A stretch of DNA of 64,000 nt from CAJOLV01 sp045631885. GTDB lineage: Bacteria > Bacillota_I > Bacilli_A > RFN20 > CAG-826. Of this stretch, positions 1 to 8,994 are shown one piece after another. Below the pieces are notes generated by a model that saw nothing but the letters and a program-made list of their open reading frames with translations, did not search any database and was not told where the DNA came from. Made by a program: the position numbers and the translations under genes. The first letter of the stretch is position 1, and each line of letters starts with the position of its first letter. The stretch is taken from positions 1 to 64,000 of the forward strand of contig JAZQVN010000035.1 of assembly GCA_045631885.1 (NCBI GenBank). The letters run 5' to 3'.

Positions 1-2890
1 GAACGCCTAATGGGTTAAGCATAATATCGACAGGTGTGCCATCTGGAAGGAATGGCATATCTGCTTCTGGTAAAATACGGGAAATAACACCCTTATTACC
101 GTGACGACCAGACATCTTATCACCTTCAGAGATCTTTCTCTTTTGCGCGATATATACGGTAACGATTTCGTTAACTCCTGGTGGGAGTTCGTTATCTTTG
201 GCTCTTTCTTCACGTTTTCTGATCTTGACATCAATGACAATACCAGCACCACCATGCGGAACACGTAAAGATGCATCTTTACCTTCGTTAGTTTTTTCGC
301 CAAAGATCGCCATTAAGAGTTTTTCTTCTGGAGTAGGTTCAGTTTGACCTCTAGGAGTCACTTTACCAACTAAGATATCGCCCTCTTTGACTTCAGTACC
401 GATCACAACGATACCTCTTTCATCTAAGTGTGCTTTCGCATCTAAACCAACGTTTGGAATGTCAGCGGTAATTTCTTCATCACCGAGCTTAGAGATAGAA
501 CGACATTCACAATCATATTTCTCAATATGGATTGATGTATAAACATCGTCTTTCACTAATCTCTCGGACATGATGACAGCGTCTTCATAGTTGTAACCAT
601 TCCAAGTCATGAAAGCGATTGTGACGTTTTGACCTAAGGCTAAGTCACCATTTTGCATGGCTGGACCATCAGCGATGATTTGTCCACGTTTGACTTTGTC
701 ACCGACTTTAACGATGCATGTTTGGTTAATACATGTACCTTGGTTAGAACGTTCAAATTTTTGTAAATGATAAACGGTTGGTTCTTTCTTACCATTTTCT
801 AAGATTTCGATCTCTAAACTATCAGCATAGGTTACAACACCATCTTCAGCGGCAACAACGGCTAAACCGGAGTCACGAGCGATTTGGTTTTCTAAACCTG
901 TACCGACGAATGGAGCGGTTGGTCTTAATAATGGTAAGGCTTGACGTTGCATGTTAGAACCCATCAAAGCACGCATTGTATCATCGTTTTCGAGGAATGG
1001 AATACATCCTGCGGCGATGGAAACAATTTGTTTTGGGGAAACGTCGACAAAGTCGACATCTTCTCTATTGGCCATGATGTTTTCGCCTTTAAATCTCGCG
1101 ACGACATGTTCGTCTAAGATTTCACCGTCTGGGCCTAAATTAATATTCGCTTCAGCGATGACATAGTCCCATTCTTCATCCGCGCTTAAGTATAAGGAGT
1201 CATCTGGTTCATTTAAGACGCGATGAGTGGCCTTGTCCACTTTACGATAAGGAGTTTCAATAAATCCGTATTTGTTAACTTTAGCATAGCTAGCCAAATT
1301 GTTAATCAAACCGATGTTTTGACCTTCAGGAGTTTCAATTGGACAGATTCTGCCGTAGTGAGAGACGTGAACGTCACGGACTTCGGTAGAAGCTCTATCT
1401 CTTGTCAAACCGCCAGGACCTAAAGCGGATAATCTTCTCTTGTTAGTTAATTCAGCAAGAGGATTGGTTTGATCCATGAATTGGGATAATTGGCTGGATG
1501 CAAAGAATTCACGAATAGAAGCGGTTAAAGGACGTGGGTTGATTAAGGCTTTTGGTTTGATATTGCCTAAATCAGAGATGGACATTTTTTGTTGAACAGT
1601 TTTGACCATCTTGCCTAAACCGATACGGAATTGATTTTGGATGAGTTCGCCCACTTGTCTTATACGACGGTTGCCTAAGTGGTCGATATCATCAGTGTCA
1701 CCAAAGTCTTCCATAATGTTGAGATAATAGGAGAAGACTGCGAAGATGTCACTGATAGTGACATGTGTGCATGTACTATTCAAATCTGTACCAATGATAT
1801 GGCAGACTTTCTTATCTTTTTCATTATTGTAAACTTTGACTAAGTTCACTGTACCGTTGGTGTCTAATCTTTCGTTAATAGAAAGTCTTAATGTGTGCGC
1901 ACCATTTTCGAAGAAGTCTTCGTTTCTAAGTGCTTCAACATCTTCAACTGTTAATTGATAACCTTTCTTGAAGCGAAGTTCACCATCGGAGGATTTTAAA
2001 TTCTCAGCGAGGATTCTTCCCGCGAGACGATTATAAATCCCTAATTTTTTAATATATTTATAGCGGCCGGCTCTTCCGAGATCGTATCTCTTATCATCGA
2101 AGAATTTTTGGACTAAATAGTTAATCGTACCTTCTTCGGTGACTGGTTCACCTGGTTTCATCTTCTTGAAGATTTCAACGAGGGCTTTTCTAGAAGAATC
2201 GGTTTTTGAACTTTCATCTTTGCTCAAAGTATTTGTCAATACTTCGTTTTGTCCGAAAAGATTGATGATGTCTTCATCGTTCTCTAAGCCTAAAGCTTTT
2301 AATAATAGACCAGCGTTCATTTTACGTTGTCTATCAATACGAACGGATAAGATATCTTTACTATCACTTTCGAATTGTAACCATGTACCTCTACCTGGGA
2401 TTAAATCGGCAGAATAAAGGAACTTACCGGCTTTCATCTCTTTGAAGAGATAGGCGCCCGGGGAACGGACGAGTTGGCTAACGATAACTCTTTCCGCACC
2501 ATTGACGATGAATGTTCCGCTCTTGGTCATGATTGGGAATTCACCCATGTAGACTTCAGATTCTTGAATTTCACCTGTCTCTTTGTGATTGAGACGTAAG
2601 GTGGCGAAAATTGGAATACTATATGTCAAGTCTTGGGCTTTACATTCTAAAAATGAATGTTTTGGTTCGCCAAAACGGATTGACACATAATCAATGGAAA
2701 GGGTCCCAGTGTAGTTATTGATTGGGAAACTTTCTCTGAAAACATCGTCTAAACCTTTGTTTTTGAATTCTTCGTATGACTTTGTTTGAATTTCAACGAG
2801 GTTTGGTAAAGGCAACTTGCCAGACACTCTGGAATAGTCATAACGATCATTGTTGAGTTTGTTTAACTCTAAGATGTTTCTTGTTGACAT
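1..2890 (-). CDS. rpoB: DNA-directed RNA polymerase subunit beta (3' part outside window)
   Basis: Catalytic beta subunit of RNA polymerase. About 963 codons are present and the C-terminal part runs off the window start. The reading frame is open throughout and begins with an ATG at 2888-2890 preceded by AAGGAGCC. The N-terminus (MSTRNILELNKLNN) and the rifampicin-pocket cluster (SSQLSQFMDQTNP then LAELTNKRRLSALGPGGL, codons about 463-495) are unmistakable. Residue 483, equivalent to E. coli His526, is Asn, and the E. coli Ser522 equivalent is Ala. It is the last visible gene of the rplK-rplA-rplJ-rplL-rsmC-rpoB string, as in Bacillus subtilis. It is absent from simple complete-ORF lists only because it is cut by the edge. 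Confidence 0.97.
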   Translation of the reverse strand, partial: MSTRNILELNKLNNDRYDYSRVSGKLPLPNLVEIQTKSYEEFKNKGLDDVFRESFPINNYTGTLSIDYVSIRFGEPKHSFLECKAQDLTYSIPIFATLRLNHKETGEIQESEVYMGEFPIMTKSGTFIVNGAERVIVSQLVRSPGAYLFKEMKAGKFLYSADLIPGRGTWLQFESDSKDILSVRIDRQRKMNAGLLLKALGLENDEDIINLFGQNEVLTNTLSKDESSKTDSSRKALVEIFKKMKPGEPVTEEGTINYLVQKFFDDKRYDLGRAGRYKYIKKLGIYNRLAGRILAENLKSSDGELRFKKGYQLTVEDVEALRNEDFFENGAHTLRLSINERLDTNGTVNLVKVYNNEKDKKVCHIIGTDLNSTCTHVTISDIFAVFSYYLNIMEDFGDTDDIDHLGNRRIRQVGELIQNQFRIGLGKMVKTVQQKMSISDLGNIKPKALINPRPLTASIREFFASSQLSQFMDQTNPLAELTNKRRLSALGPGGLTRDRASTEVRDVHVSHYGRICPIETPEGQNIGLINNLASYAKVNKYGFIETPYRKVDKATHRVLNEPDDSLYLSADEEWDYVIAEANINLGPDGEILDEHVVARFKGENIMANREDVDFVDVSPKQIVSIAAGCIPFLENDDTMRALMGSNMQRQALPLLRPTAPFVGTGLENQIARDSGLAVVAAEDGVVTYADSLEIEILENGKKEPTVYHLQKFERSNQGTCINQTCIVKVGDKVKRGQIIADGPAMQNGDLALGQNVTIAFMTWNGYNYEDAVIMSERLVKDDVYTSIHIEKYDCECRSISKLGDEEITADIPNVGLDAKAHLDERGIVVIGTEVKEGDILVGKVTPRGQTEPTPEEKLLMAIFGEKTNEGKDASLRVPHGGAGIVIDVKIRKREERAKDNELPPGVNEIVTVYIAQKRKISEGDKMSGRHGNKGVISRILPEADMPFLPDGTPVDIMLNPLGV

Positions 2891-2916
2891 TATAATGGCT
2901 CCTTAAATTTCAATAT

Positions 2917-3522
2917 TTACTTGTCCACTTTCTTCGCTTGATAGATGTAATACCCTTTATCTCTTTTAAGAAGAGTGATGTTTCCAAACAGGCTTTCGAT
3001 ATAAGCACTGGCGCTTGGACCACCTTGGGCTTTACGAATAACAATGAAGAGTGAACCGCCATCAATTAAGCGTTGTTTCGCCCCCTCATACATGGCATAG
3101 GTAACTTTTTTCCCAGCCCGTATCGGAGGATTCACAACAATTGAATCATATGGTCCTTCTATATTTTCGTAGATATCACTTTGAAGGATAGTGACTCTTT
3201 GGCTTAAACCTAGTTCTTCAGCGTTCCTTTCGCATAATGCTAGGGCGCGCGTATTAATGTCAGCAAGGTCGACCCTTGCTTCTTTTGAGGATACAGCAAT
3301 AGTTAAGCCAATAGTGCCATACCCACAACCTAAATCGAGTATTTTTCCAGTGAGTTTGAGGGGGAGAAGTACCTTCAAAAAGGCAAAACTCCCCTCATCT
3401 ACTCTACTTTTGGAAAATACACCATTATCCGTCCATAAGGACATATGTATCTCATTGATATCAAAACTAATTTTATGCAAATTTGACGCTAAATTTGGAT
3501 CGTTTTGGAAGTAATGGGACAT
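2917..3522 (-). CDS. rsmC: 16S rRNA (guanine-N2)-methyltransferase RsmC/YbxB-like
   Basis: Class I SAM-dependent methyltransferase of 201 aa. A SAM-binding motif DLGCGYGTIG lies at residues 63-72, and the substrate/catalytic motif NPPIRAGKK near residue 130 is typical of RsmC-type guanine-N2 rRNA methyltransferases. The length and the position between rplL and rpoB match B. subtilis YbxB, so a small-subunit rRNA target is inferred. No strong Shine-Dalgarno precedes the ATG at 3520-3522, but the N-terminal residues align with YbxB-type proteins, which supports this start. It lies 26 nt upstream of rpoB and is probably cotranscribed with it. Confidence 0.85.
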   Translation of the reverse strand: MSHYFQNDPNLASNLHKISFDINEIHMSLWTDNGVFSKSRVDEGSFAFLKVLLPLKLTGKILDLGCGYGTIGLTIAVSSKEARVDLADINTRALALCERNAEELGLSQRVTILQSDIYENIEGPYDSIVVNPPIRAGKKVTYAMYEGAKQRLIDGGSLFIVIRKAQGGPSASAYIESLFGNITLLKRDKGYYIYQAKKVDK

Positions 3523-3555
3523 AGATAACGGATTTAATTAAATTGGTAAGTTAAA

Positions 3556-3936
3556 TTATTTAACTTCGACTTCAGCACCAGCGCCAACGAGAGTTTTCTT
3601 GTGTTCTTCCGCTTCGACTGGGGAAATCTTTTCTTTGATGGTGGCTGGTAAAACGTCAACGAGTTTCTTCGCATCCATTAAACCTAAACCTGTGATAGCT
3701 TGGACAGCTTTGATGACTGCAACTTTGCTGGCGCCGACAGATGTAACGATAACGCTAACTTCTGCTGGACCTTTTGCAGCTTCTTCTTCTTCAGCTGGGG
3801 CAGCGGCTGGACCAGCGACTGCGACTGCTGCTGTGACGCCGAATTCTTCTTCGACGGCTTTGACTAAATCATTTAATTCGAGAACGGTCATTTCTTTTAA
3901 TGCCGCAACGATTTCTTCTTTTGTTAACTTTGCCAT
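3556..3936 (-). CDS. rplL: 50S ribosomal protein L7/L12
   Basis: Stalk protein of 126 aa. The N-terminal dimerisation domain begins MAKLTKEEIVAAL. It is followed by an Ala/Glu/Pro-rich hinge at about residues 40-58 and then the C-terminal factor-binding domain (VIKAVQAITGLGLMDAKKLV). Dimers bind L10 and recruit translation GTPases. It is preceded by a strong AGGAGG and lies 24 nt downstream of rplJ. A 170-aa antisense frame over this gene is a compositional artefact. Confidence 0.97.
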   Translation of the reverse strand: MAKLTKEEIVAALKEMTVLELNDLVKAVEEEFGVTAAVAVAGPAAAPAEEEEAAKGPAEVSVIVTSVGASKVAVIKAVQAITGLGLMDAKKLVDVLPATIKEKISPVEAEEHKKTLVGAGAEVEVK

Positions 3937-3960
3937 AATTTGTTTTCCTCCTAATTGGCG

Positions 3961-4446
3961 TTATTTTTCCGCCACAGCTTTAACTGTAGCTGCAAATTGG
4001 CGGATTGGTGCTTGTAAGCACGATAAGAACATGGAAATGAGACCTTCTTTACCTGGTAATTTGGAAATTTCAATCATTCCCGCTTTATCGAAAGCTCTGC
4101 CTTCGACATAGCCACCCTTGATGGTAAGAGATTCTCCGAATTTTCTAGCATATTTCGCTAAGACCTTTGGTCCGTTACTGATTTCTTCAGAGAAGAAGAG
4201 AGCGTTAGGACCGGTTAAGAATTCATCTAAACCTTCGTAGCCGAGGTTTTTGACAGCGCGTTCAACAAGAGAATTCTTGTAAACACACATTTCAGTCTTT
4301 TCTTCGCGAAGAGCACGACGTAATGTTTGAATTTGAGCGACGGTTAATCCGCGATATTCAGCAATTGTTAAACTCTTACAAGCTTTTGCTTTTTCTTCAA
4401 TTTCTTTCACTGCGGCTTGCTTGACAGCTAAGACTTCTTTATTCAT
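3961..4446 (-). CDS. rplJ: 50S ribosomal protein L10
   Basis: Stalk-base protein of 161 aa that anchors L7/L12 dimers on 23S rRNA. Family features are visible: the N-terminal VKEIEEKAKACKSLTIAEYRG segment, the central NSLVERAVKNLG motif, and an Ala/Val-rich C-terminal helix that docks L12. The ATG is preceded by AAGGAGGTCGAAG. The upstream 83-nt structured leader (4490-4572) matches the L10 autoregulatory leader, so L10 (or L10-L12) probably represses translation of rplJ-rplL. Confidence 0.96.
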   Translation of the reverse strand: MNKEVLAVKQAAVKEIEEKAKACKSLTIAEYRGLTVAQIQTLRRALREEKTEMCVYKNSLVERAVKNLGYEGLDEFLTGPNALFFSEEISNGPKVLAKYARKFGESLTIKGGYVEGRAFDKAGMIEISKLPGKEGLISMFLSCLQAPIRQFAATVKAVAEK

Positions 4447-4489
4447 ATTCTTCGACCTCCTTTTTTCAAAATTTTTGTTTTTGAGGCTC

Positions 4490-4572
4490 CAATATACGGG
4501 TAGAAAATTTTATTCGTACGCCTCGGTAACATGATTAAGGCTGCTTCGCCCGTTACTGTCTTTGGTATATTG
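4490..4572 (-). promoter_or_regulatory. L10 ribosomal protein leader (autoregulatory RNA)
   Basis: On the minus strand the rplA-rplJ intergenic region is closed by a perfect 8-bp stem, CAATATAC (4565-4572) with GTATATTG (4490-4497). Inside lie the conserved strings CCAAAGACAGTAACGGG and GTTACCGAGG, with GTAAC/GTTAC pairing. These match the Firmicute L10 leader consensus. Established role of the family: L10 binds the leader and controls rplJ-rplL expression. Confidence 0.88.
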
Positions 4573-4585
4573 AAATCTTTGTTAA

Positions 4586-5269
4586 TTATCGACCGTTAAA
4601 TGTAAATGGCACGGATGGACCCATGGTCGTATGGAGCACCGCGTTTTTGATGTAGACGCCTTTGCAAGCTGCTGGTTTAGCTTTGACCACCGCATCTGTT
4701 AAAGCTGTTAAGTTATCAACTAATTTCGCATCATCGAATGACACTCTACCAATTGAAACGTGCATATTCGCTTCTTTGTCGCAACGGTATTGAACTTTAC
4801 CGGCTTTAATTTCTTTGACTGCTTTTGCGATATCTGGACCAACTGTTCCTGTTTTTGGGTTTGGCATTAAGCCTTTAGGACCTAAAACACGAGCAACTTT
4901 ACCGATAATACCCATCATATTTGGGGTCGCAACGATAACGTCGTAATCAAACCAGTTTTCTTTTTGGATTTTATCGACCATTTCGGCTCCGCCAGCGAAA
5001 TCCGCACCGGCAGCTAAAGCGTCATCAACTTTATCAGTAATTGCTAAGACTTTTTTGGTTTTGCCATTGCCGTGAGGAAGAATTAATGTTCCTCTAACTT
5101 GTTGATCGGCTTGTCTTGGGTCGACGCCGAGTCTGAATGAGACATCCACTGTCGCATCAAATTTAACTGTTGAAGTTTCTTTGACTAATTTGACAGCTTC
5201 TTCGATTGTGTATAACTTGCTGGAGTCGACTTTACTTGCAGCAGCAACATATTTCTTTGCTCTTTTCAT
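4586..5269 (-). CDS. rplA: 50S ribosomal protein L1
   Basis: L1 stalk protein of 227 aa, normal length. It has the N-terminal VKLVKETSTVKFDATVDVSF block, the KGLMPNPKTGTVGPDI motif around residues 130-145, and a C-terminal block ending near MGPSVPF. L1 binds 23S rRNA helices 76-78 and, in many bacteria, a mimic of that site in its own operon leader. A candidate for such a site is present upstream of rplK (5731-5763). The gene lies 11 nt downstream of rplK. Confidence 0.97.
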   Translation of the reverse strand: MKRAKKYVAAASKVDSSKLYTIEEAVKLVKETSTVKFDATVDVSFRLGVDPRQADQQVRGTLILPHGNGKTKKVLAITDKVDDALAAGADFAGGAEMVDKIQKENWFDYDVIVATPNMMGIIGKVARVLGPKGLMPNPKTGTVGPDIAKAVKEIKAGKVQYRCDKEANMHVSIGRVSFDDAKLVDNLTALTDAVVKAKPAACKGVYIKNAVLHTTMGPSVPFTFNGR

Positions 5270-5280
5270 AATTCTCCTCC

Positions 5281-5697
5281 TTAGTCATCCACGACAATGC
5301 CCATATTGAGAGCACTACCCTCAACGATTCTCATAGCTGCTTCGATGTCGTTGCAGTTGAGATCTGGCATTTTGTATTCCGCGATTTCACGGATTTTGGC
5401 ACGACTGACATGACCAACGACGTTTTTACGACCATTGGCTCCACCTTTTTCGATGCCGGCAGCCTTCAATAATAAAGGTGCAACTGGTGTGGTTTTGATG
5501 AAGAACTCAAATGTTTTGTCTTCATAGGTGATGATAAGAACTGGAACGATTTCACCACGTCTGTCCGCTGTTTTGGCGTTGAAATCCATTGTGAATTTCG
5601 CCATGTTTGGTAAACCAGCAGAAGCTAACTTTGGTCCTGGCTTTGCGTCACCACCAGGGAGTTCTAACTTCACCGCTTTTGCGATTTTTTTACTCAC
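5281..5697 (-). CDS. rplK: 50S ribosomal protein L11
   Basis: L11 of the GTPase-associated centre, 138 aa when started at the GTG at 5695-5697. That GTG follows AAAGGAGGA at ideal spacing and gives VSKKIAKAVKLEL, the normal L11 N-terminus. An in-frame upstream extension to 5754 would add 19 residues that do not look like L11, and it crosses the leader hairpin, so it is rejected. Motifs include KPGPKLASAGLPNM near residue 20 and the C-terminal helix NMGIVVDD. It is the first gene of the L11-L1-L10-L12 string. Confidence 0.94.
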   Translation of the reverse strand: MSKKIAKAVKLELPGGDAKPGPKLASAGLPNMAKFTMDFNAKTADRRGEIVPVLIITYEDKTFEFFIKTTPVAPLLLKAAGIEKGGANGRKNVVGHVSRAKIREIAEYKMPDLNCNDIEAAMRIVEGSALNMGIVVDD

Positions 5698-5730
5698 GTG
5701 ACTTTCCTCCTTTTGTAGATTTGTCCGTGT

Positions 5731-5763
5731 CGTGGTTTGCGAGTGAATCACCACTCTTCCACG
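5731..5763 (-). promoter_or_regulatory. candidate L1-binding hairpin in the rplK leader
   Basis: In the roughly 115-nt rplK 5' UTR, a nested hairpin can form: outer stem CGTGG/CCACG, an asymmetric internal loop (AA against GCAAA), inner stem GAGTG/CACTC, and loop GTGATT. Two short helices around an asymmetric loop is the general layout of L1 binding sites in rRNA and L11-operon mRNAs. The assignment to L1 is inferred from this layout and from position. Confidence 0.55.
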
Positions 5764-5818
5764 AAACGATATTTACATATATGCGCAACACTCCTGTGTG
5801 AAGGCAACATGCTCGAAT

Positions 5819-5848
5819 AGAATATCAAAGAATTAAATAAGAATGCAA
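5819..5848 (-). promoter_or_regulatory. rplK operon promoter
   Basis: On the minus strand there is a -35 box TTGCAT (5843-5848), an 18-bp spacer and a -10 box TATTCT (5819-5824), about 120 nt before the rplK GTG. It is the best sigma-A-like pair in the divergent rplK/ktrB region. Confidence 0.55.
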
Positions 5849-5917
5849 GAAGTTTTTCTAAAAATAGTTTACGAAGAAAACGAAAAGTATTTTCAAATTA
5901 TTATAATTTGATAAATG

Positions 5918-5946
5918 TAGACAAATTGACAGAGTGAGTATATAAT
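5918..5946 (+). promoter_or_regulatory. ktrB promoter
   Basis: There is a -35 box TAGACA (5918-5923), a 17-bp spacer and a perfect -10 box TATAAT (5941-5946), ending 23 nt before the ktrB ATG. It points away from the rplK promoter. Confidence 0.7.
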
Positions 5947-5969
5947 TCTAATCAGCCGGAATAGGTGCT

Positions 5970-7388
5970 ATGGCGAAAATTGTAAGAAAACATTCAATCA
6001 GTCCGTATCTACTAGTCATCCTCTCCTTCGTTGTTGTCATTGTCGTCGGAGCATTTTTGCTTGCGATGCCATTTTCACAGAAGAGCGGACAATGGGCTTT
6101 TGACTATACTAGCGCAGATGGAAGCATCCATATTACTTTCTTAGATTGCTTCTTCACCGCTGTATCAGCGACATGCGTGACTGGGTTATGCACATTCGTC
6201 GAAGGCATAGGTGGCGCGTTAACATTCACCGGCCAAATCATCGTCTTGCTTATGATCCAAATCGGCGGTCTTGGATTTATTACCGTCTTAACCTTCGTTG
6301 TCACACTATTTAGAAGTAAATTACAGTTTAAAAATAGATTCTTTTTATCACAAGCTTTAAACGCGACAAACTTCGCTAGCGTTGTTCTTTTCGTTAGAAA
6401 AATCATCGTTATTTCATTCCTTTGCGAATTAATCGGTTTCTTCTTAGGATTACCTGTCGCACTTATCCTCTATCCTGATAATGTTAGCCACGCTTTATGG
6501 AGCAGTTTATTCACCTCTGTTTCCGCGTTCAATAACGCTGGATTTGATATCTTTGGAAGCACTTCTTTAATCGCCGCTCCTGGCACTATGATGGCTCAAT
6601 TAAAAGACACCGCGGAATGGGCGTATTACTATTATTTAAGTTATATTATGGTGCTCATCGTTTTAGGTGGTATCAGTTTCATGGTTATCATTGAATTATT
6701 CTCATTCAAGAAAACACCAAAACAATGGAGCCCATTTACGAAGATTGTTTTGACCACTACCGCATTTTTCTTATTATTTGGTTTTGGTTTATTTGTTATT
6801 AGTGACATTATTGTTGAAAACAATATTTCATTCTTTGATGCGGCTTTCCAATCAGTCACATGTAGAACAGCTGGCTTTGCGACATTTGATCAATCAACAT
6901 TATCCACCGCAGGAACAACTATTAGTTGTATCTTAATGTTCGTCGGTGGTTCACCATTAAGTACCGCTGGTGGTATTAAAACAACAACAATCTTTATTAT
7001 CGCTATCGCCGTTGCCTCTCACTTAAGAGGAAAGCGCGTAGTCGCATTCAATCGTATTTATTCAGAAAATACTGTTTTAAAAGGTATGACATTATTAGTC
7101 ATCGCTGTTTTGACAGTCATCATAGCGTTTATGTTTGTTTCATTATTTGAAGAAGGAAATCCTTACGCGGATACATCCAGTGTCTTCTTTGAAACATTCT
7201 CCGCTTTTGGTACAGTCGGTTTATCCGCAAATCTCACACCAACTCTTTCAGTTGGTAGTAAAATAACATTGTGCATTATGATGTTCGCTGGCAGATTAGG
7301 TCCAATGACCTTCTTCCAAGTCTTCCGTAGTAATACTGAAGAATTAGGACATTATCAATATATAGAAGCAGACTTCTTAATCGGATAG
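5970..7388 (+). CDS. ktrB: KtrB/TrkH-type potassium uptake channel subunit
   Basis: Membrane translocation subunit of a Ktr K+ uptake system, 472 aa with about 8-10 hydrophobic segments. The four degenerate pore loops of the M1-P-M2 fold are visible: SATCVTGLCTF near residue 66, FNNAGFDIFG near 190, TCRTAGFATFD near 295, and FGTVGLSANLTP near 410. Each carries the filter Gly. The following gene encodes the cytosolic RCK partner 13 nt downstream. The ATG at 5970 has a weak AGGTG upstream. TrkH is the alternative name; Ktr is preferred because of the single-RCK partner. Confidence 0.92.
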   Translation: MAKIVRKHSISPYLLVILSFVVVIVVGAFLLAMPFSQKSGQWAFDYTSADGSIHITFLDCFFTAVSATCVTGLCTFVEGIGGALTFTGQIIVLLMIQIGGLGFITVLTFVVTLFRSKLQFKNRFFLSQALNATNFASVVLFVRKIIVISFLCELIGFFLGLPVALILYPDNVSHALWSSLFTSVSAFNNAGFDIFGSTSLIAAPGTMMAQLKDTAEWAYYYYLSYIMVLIVLGGISFMVIIELFSFKKTPKQWSPFTKIVLTTTAFFLLFGFGLFVISDIIVENNISFFDAAFQSVTCRTAGFATFDQSTLSTAGTTISCILMFVGGSPLSTAGGIKTTTIFIIAIAVASHLRGKRVVAFNRIYSENTVLKGMTLLVIAVLTVIIAFMFVSLFEEGNPYADTSSVFFETFSAFGTVGLSANLTPTLSVGSKITLCIMMFAGRLGPMTFFQVFRSNTEELGHYQYIEADFLIG

Positions 7389-7401
7389 GAGAAATTAAGT
7401 T

Positions 7402-8073
7402 ATGGCAAAAAAATCATTCGCAGTTATCGGTTTAGGTCAATTCGGCCGCGCGGTTGTTGAAGAATTAGTCGACAACGGCAGAGACATCATCGCTATCGAT
7501 AATGACAAAGAAGCGGTCAAGAAAATCTCTGGATTAGTTCCTACTTGCTTTGTCGCAGATTCCACAGATGAAATCGCGTTAAAAGAATTAGGCATCAAGG
7601 ATGTTGACGCGGCAATCGTTGCTTTTGGTAATAACAAAGAAGCAAGCGTTTTAACCACAGTCGTTTTAAGAGAATTAGGCGTTAAACAAATCATCGTTCG
7701 TGTTGATGATGACTATTATGCATCCATCATTAAAAAGCTCGGTGCTACCGAAATTATTTCTCCACAAAAAGCCGCTGGTGTTGCTTTAGCCAATAGGTTA
7801 GGAAATGTCGACTATAGAGACTTCTATAAATTAGATGAAAAATACTCCATTATTTCCATCTTAATTAACTCCTCTTTCGTTCCAGAAACAATCATCGAAT
7901 TGAGCCCAAAGGTGAAATATGGTGTTAACATTGTTCTCATTACCAGAAACGGTAAATCATTCGTCCCAGGTGGTAACGATTCATTACTCCCAGATGATAC
8001 TTGTTTCGTTGTTGGAACCGATAAAGAAATTCACTCATTCCGTGAAGCAGTAAACGGCAAAAAGTCAAAATAA
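7402..8073 (+). CDS. ktrA: KtrA/TrkA-family potassium uptake regulatory subunit
   Basis: Cytosolic gating ring protein of 223 aa with one RCK_N Rossmann domain (VIGLGQFGRAVVEEL at residues 8-22, acidic AIDND after beta-2, binding NAD(H)/ATP/ADP) and a C-terminal RCK_C domain from about residue 140. In Firmicutes the RCK_C domain of KtrA is a known c-di-AMP target, so similar control is possible but not visible here. It sits directly behind ktrB, consistent with a two-subunit Ktr transporter. Confidence 0.93.
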   Translation: MAKKSFAVIGLGQFGRAVVEELVDNGRDIIAIDNDKEAVKKISGLVPTCFVADSTDEIALKELGIKDVDAAIVAFGNNKEASVLTTVVLRELGVKQIIVRVDDDYYASIIKKLGATEIISPQKAAGVALANRLGNVDYRDFYKLDEKYSIISILINSSFVPETIIELSPKVKYGVNIVLITRNGKSFVPGGNDSLLPDDTCFVVGTDKEIHSFREAVNGKKSK

Positions 8074-8103
8074 AAGTCTGTTTTGTTGGTAAAATTGCAA
8101 GAA

Positions 8104-8955
8104 ATGGACAAAAAGAAGAAGATTATCTTATTTACCACAATAGGCGTGCTAGTCACAGGTTTATGCGTAGCTACAGGCATATTCCTCGCGAGGCACGTTT
8201 TTGTTGATTATAACAATAAAGAAACCGAAAAAGGCATTGAAGATTATGAGATAAATTACTCTGATATCTATGCCTCATATTTAGCTAAGAAAGATAGCAA
8301 GACAACCGAACAATTATATCAGGAATCAAAAGGATATGAATTCGTCAATTATGCATTATCTAAGAAGGTTAATAGAGAATACGTCTCTTCTTATACTGAA
8401 GGCGCCACCAAAGCGGCGATTGCCACCCAAGAAATAGGTGGTAAATTCATCTATGATAACGGGCATATAATTCAAGAAAGCATATCAACTGGATTAATCA
8501 GCACCGCTAAGCGTTTTGAAAAAGATGGAGATACTATCCATGTCTATGATGGCACTCCTAAATCAAGCAAAGAAGCGGATTGGAATAAGAACCCAACTGA
8601 ATCATTATCATTGACCGCTTTTAAAGATAAATGGGGCATTGATTATTCTTTCCCCACTATCTTCATTATCAGTAACGAAACAGTCCTAAAAGAAGATAGA
8701 CAAGTTGATGAAAATAACTATGTAGTAACTCTTGAATTAGATCCCACTATTTCTACATTAAAATATGTCAAACAGCAAAGAGAAATGGGCGAGATGAGTA
8801 AAGACCCAGTATTTAAGAAAGTTGAGCTCATATTCACGATTGATAGCAATCTAAATATATTGAAGTTAACCACTATCGAAGAAAGCGCAGTTAAGCGAGG
8901 ATTATGGGTTGATAGTTCATCTAGTTACGATGAAATATTCACTTATACAAAATAA
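8104..8955 (+). CDS. membrane-anchored protein of unknown function
   Basis: Not recognised. It has 283 aa from the ATG at 8104; a TTG at 8083 would add seven residues. There is one N-terminal membrane segment (about residues 5-28, preceded by MDKKKK), then a soluble, charged domain with no Cys and no family motif that I recognise. A signal-anchor orientation with the large domain outside is inferred. It lies 30 nt after ktrA, ahead of a terminator, so it is probably the third gene of the ktrB operon. Confidence 0.7.
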   Translation: MDKKKKIILFTTIGVLVTGLCVATGIFLARHVFVDYNNKETEKGIEDYEINYSDIYASYLAKKDSKTTEQLYQESKGYEFVNYALSKKVNREYVSSYTEGATKAAIATQEIGGKFIYDNGHIIQESISTGLISTAKRFEKDGDTIHVYDGTPKSSKEADWNKNPTESLSLTAFKDKWGIDYSFPTIFIISNETVLKEDRQVDENNYVVTLELDPTISTLKYVKQQREMGEMSKDPVFKKVELIFTIDSNLNILKLTTIEESAVKRGLWVDSSSSYDEIFTYTK

Positions 8956-8979
8956 AAAGACGGTCGAGCCGTCTTTTTT
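8954..8979. terminator. bidirectional terminator between the ktr operon and nusG
   Basis: Stem AAAAAGACGG / CCGTCTTTTTT with loop TCGAG. A-tract and T-tract on both sides let it serve the converging ktrB-ktrA unit and nusG. Confidence 0.9.
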
Positions 8980-8994
8980 CTTACTAAGCAAAGC

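Noticed and set aside
3599..4111. 170-codon plus-strand frame over rplL/rplJ
   Set aside because: Pure antisense of two certain ribosomal genes; Ser/Ala-rich composition follows from their codon use.
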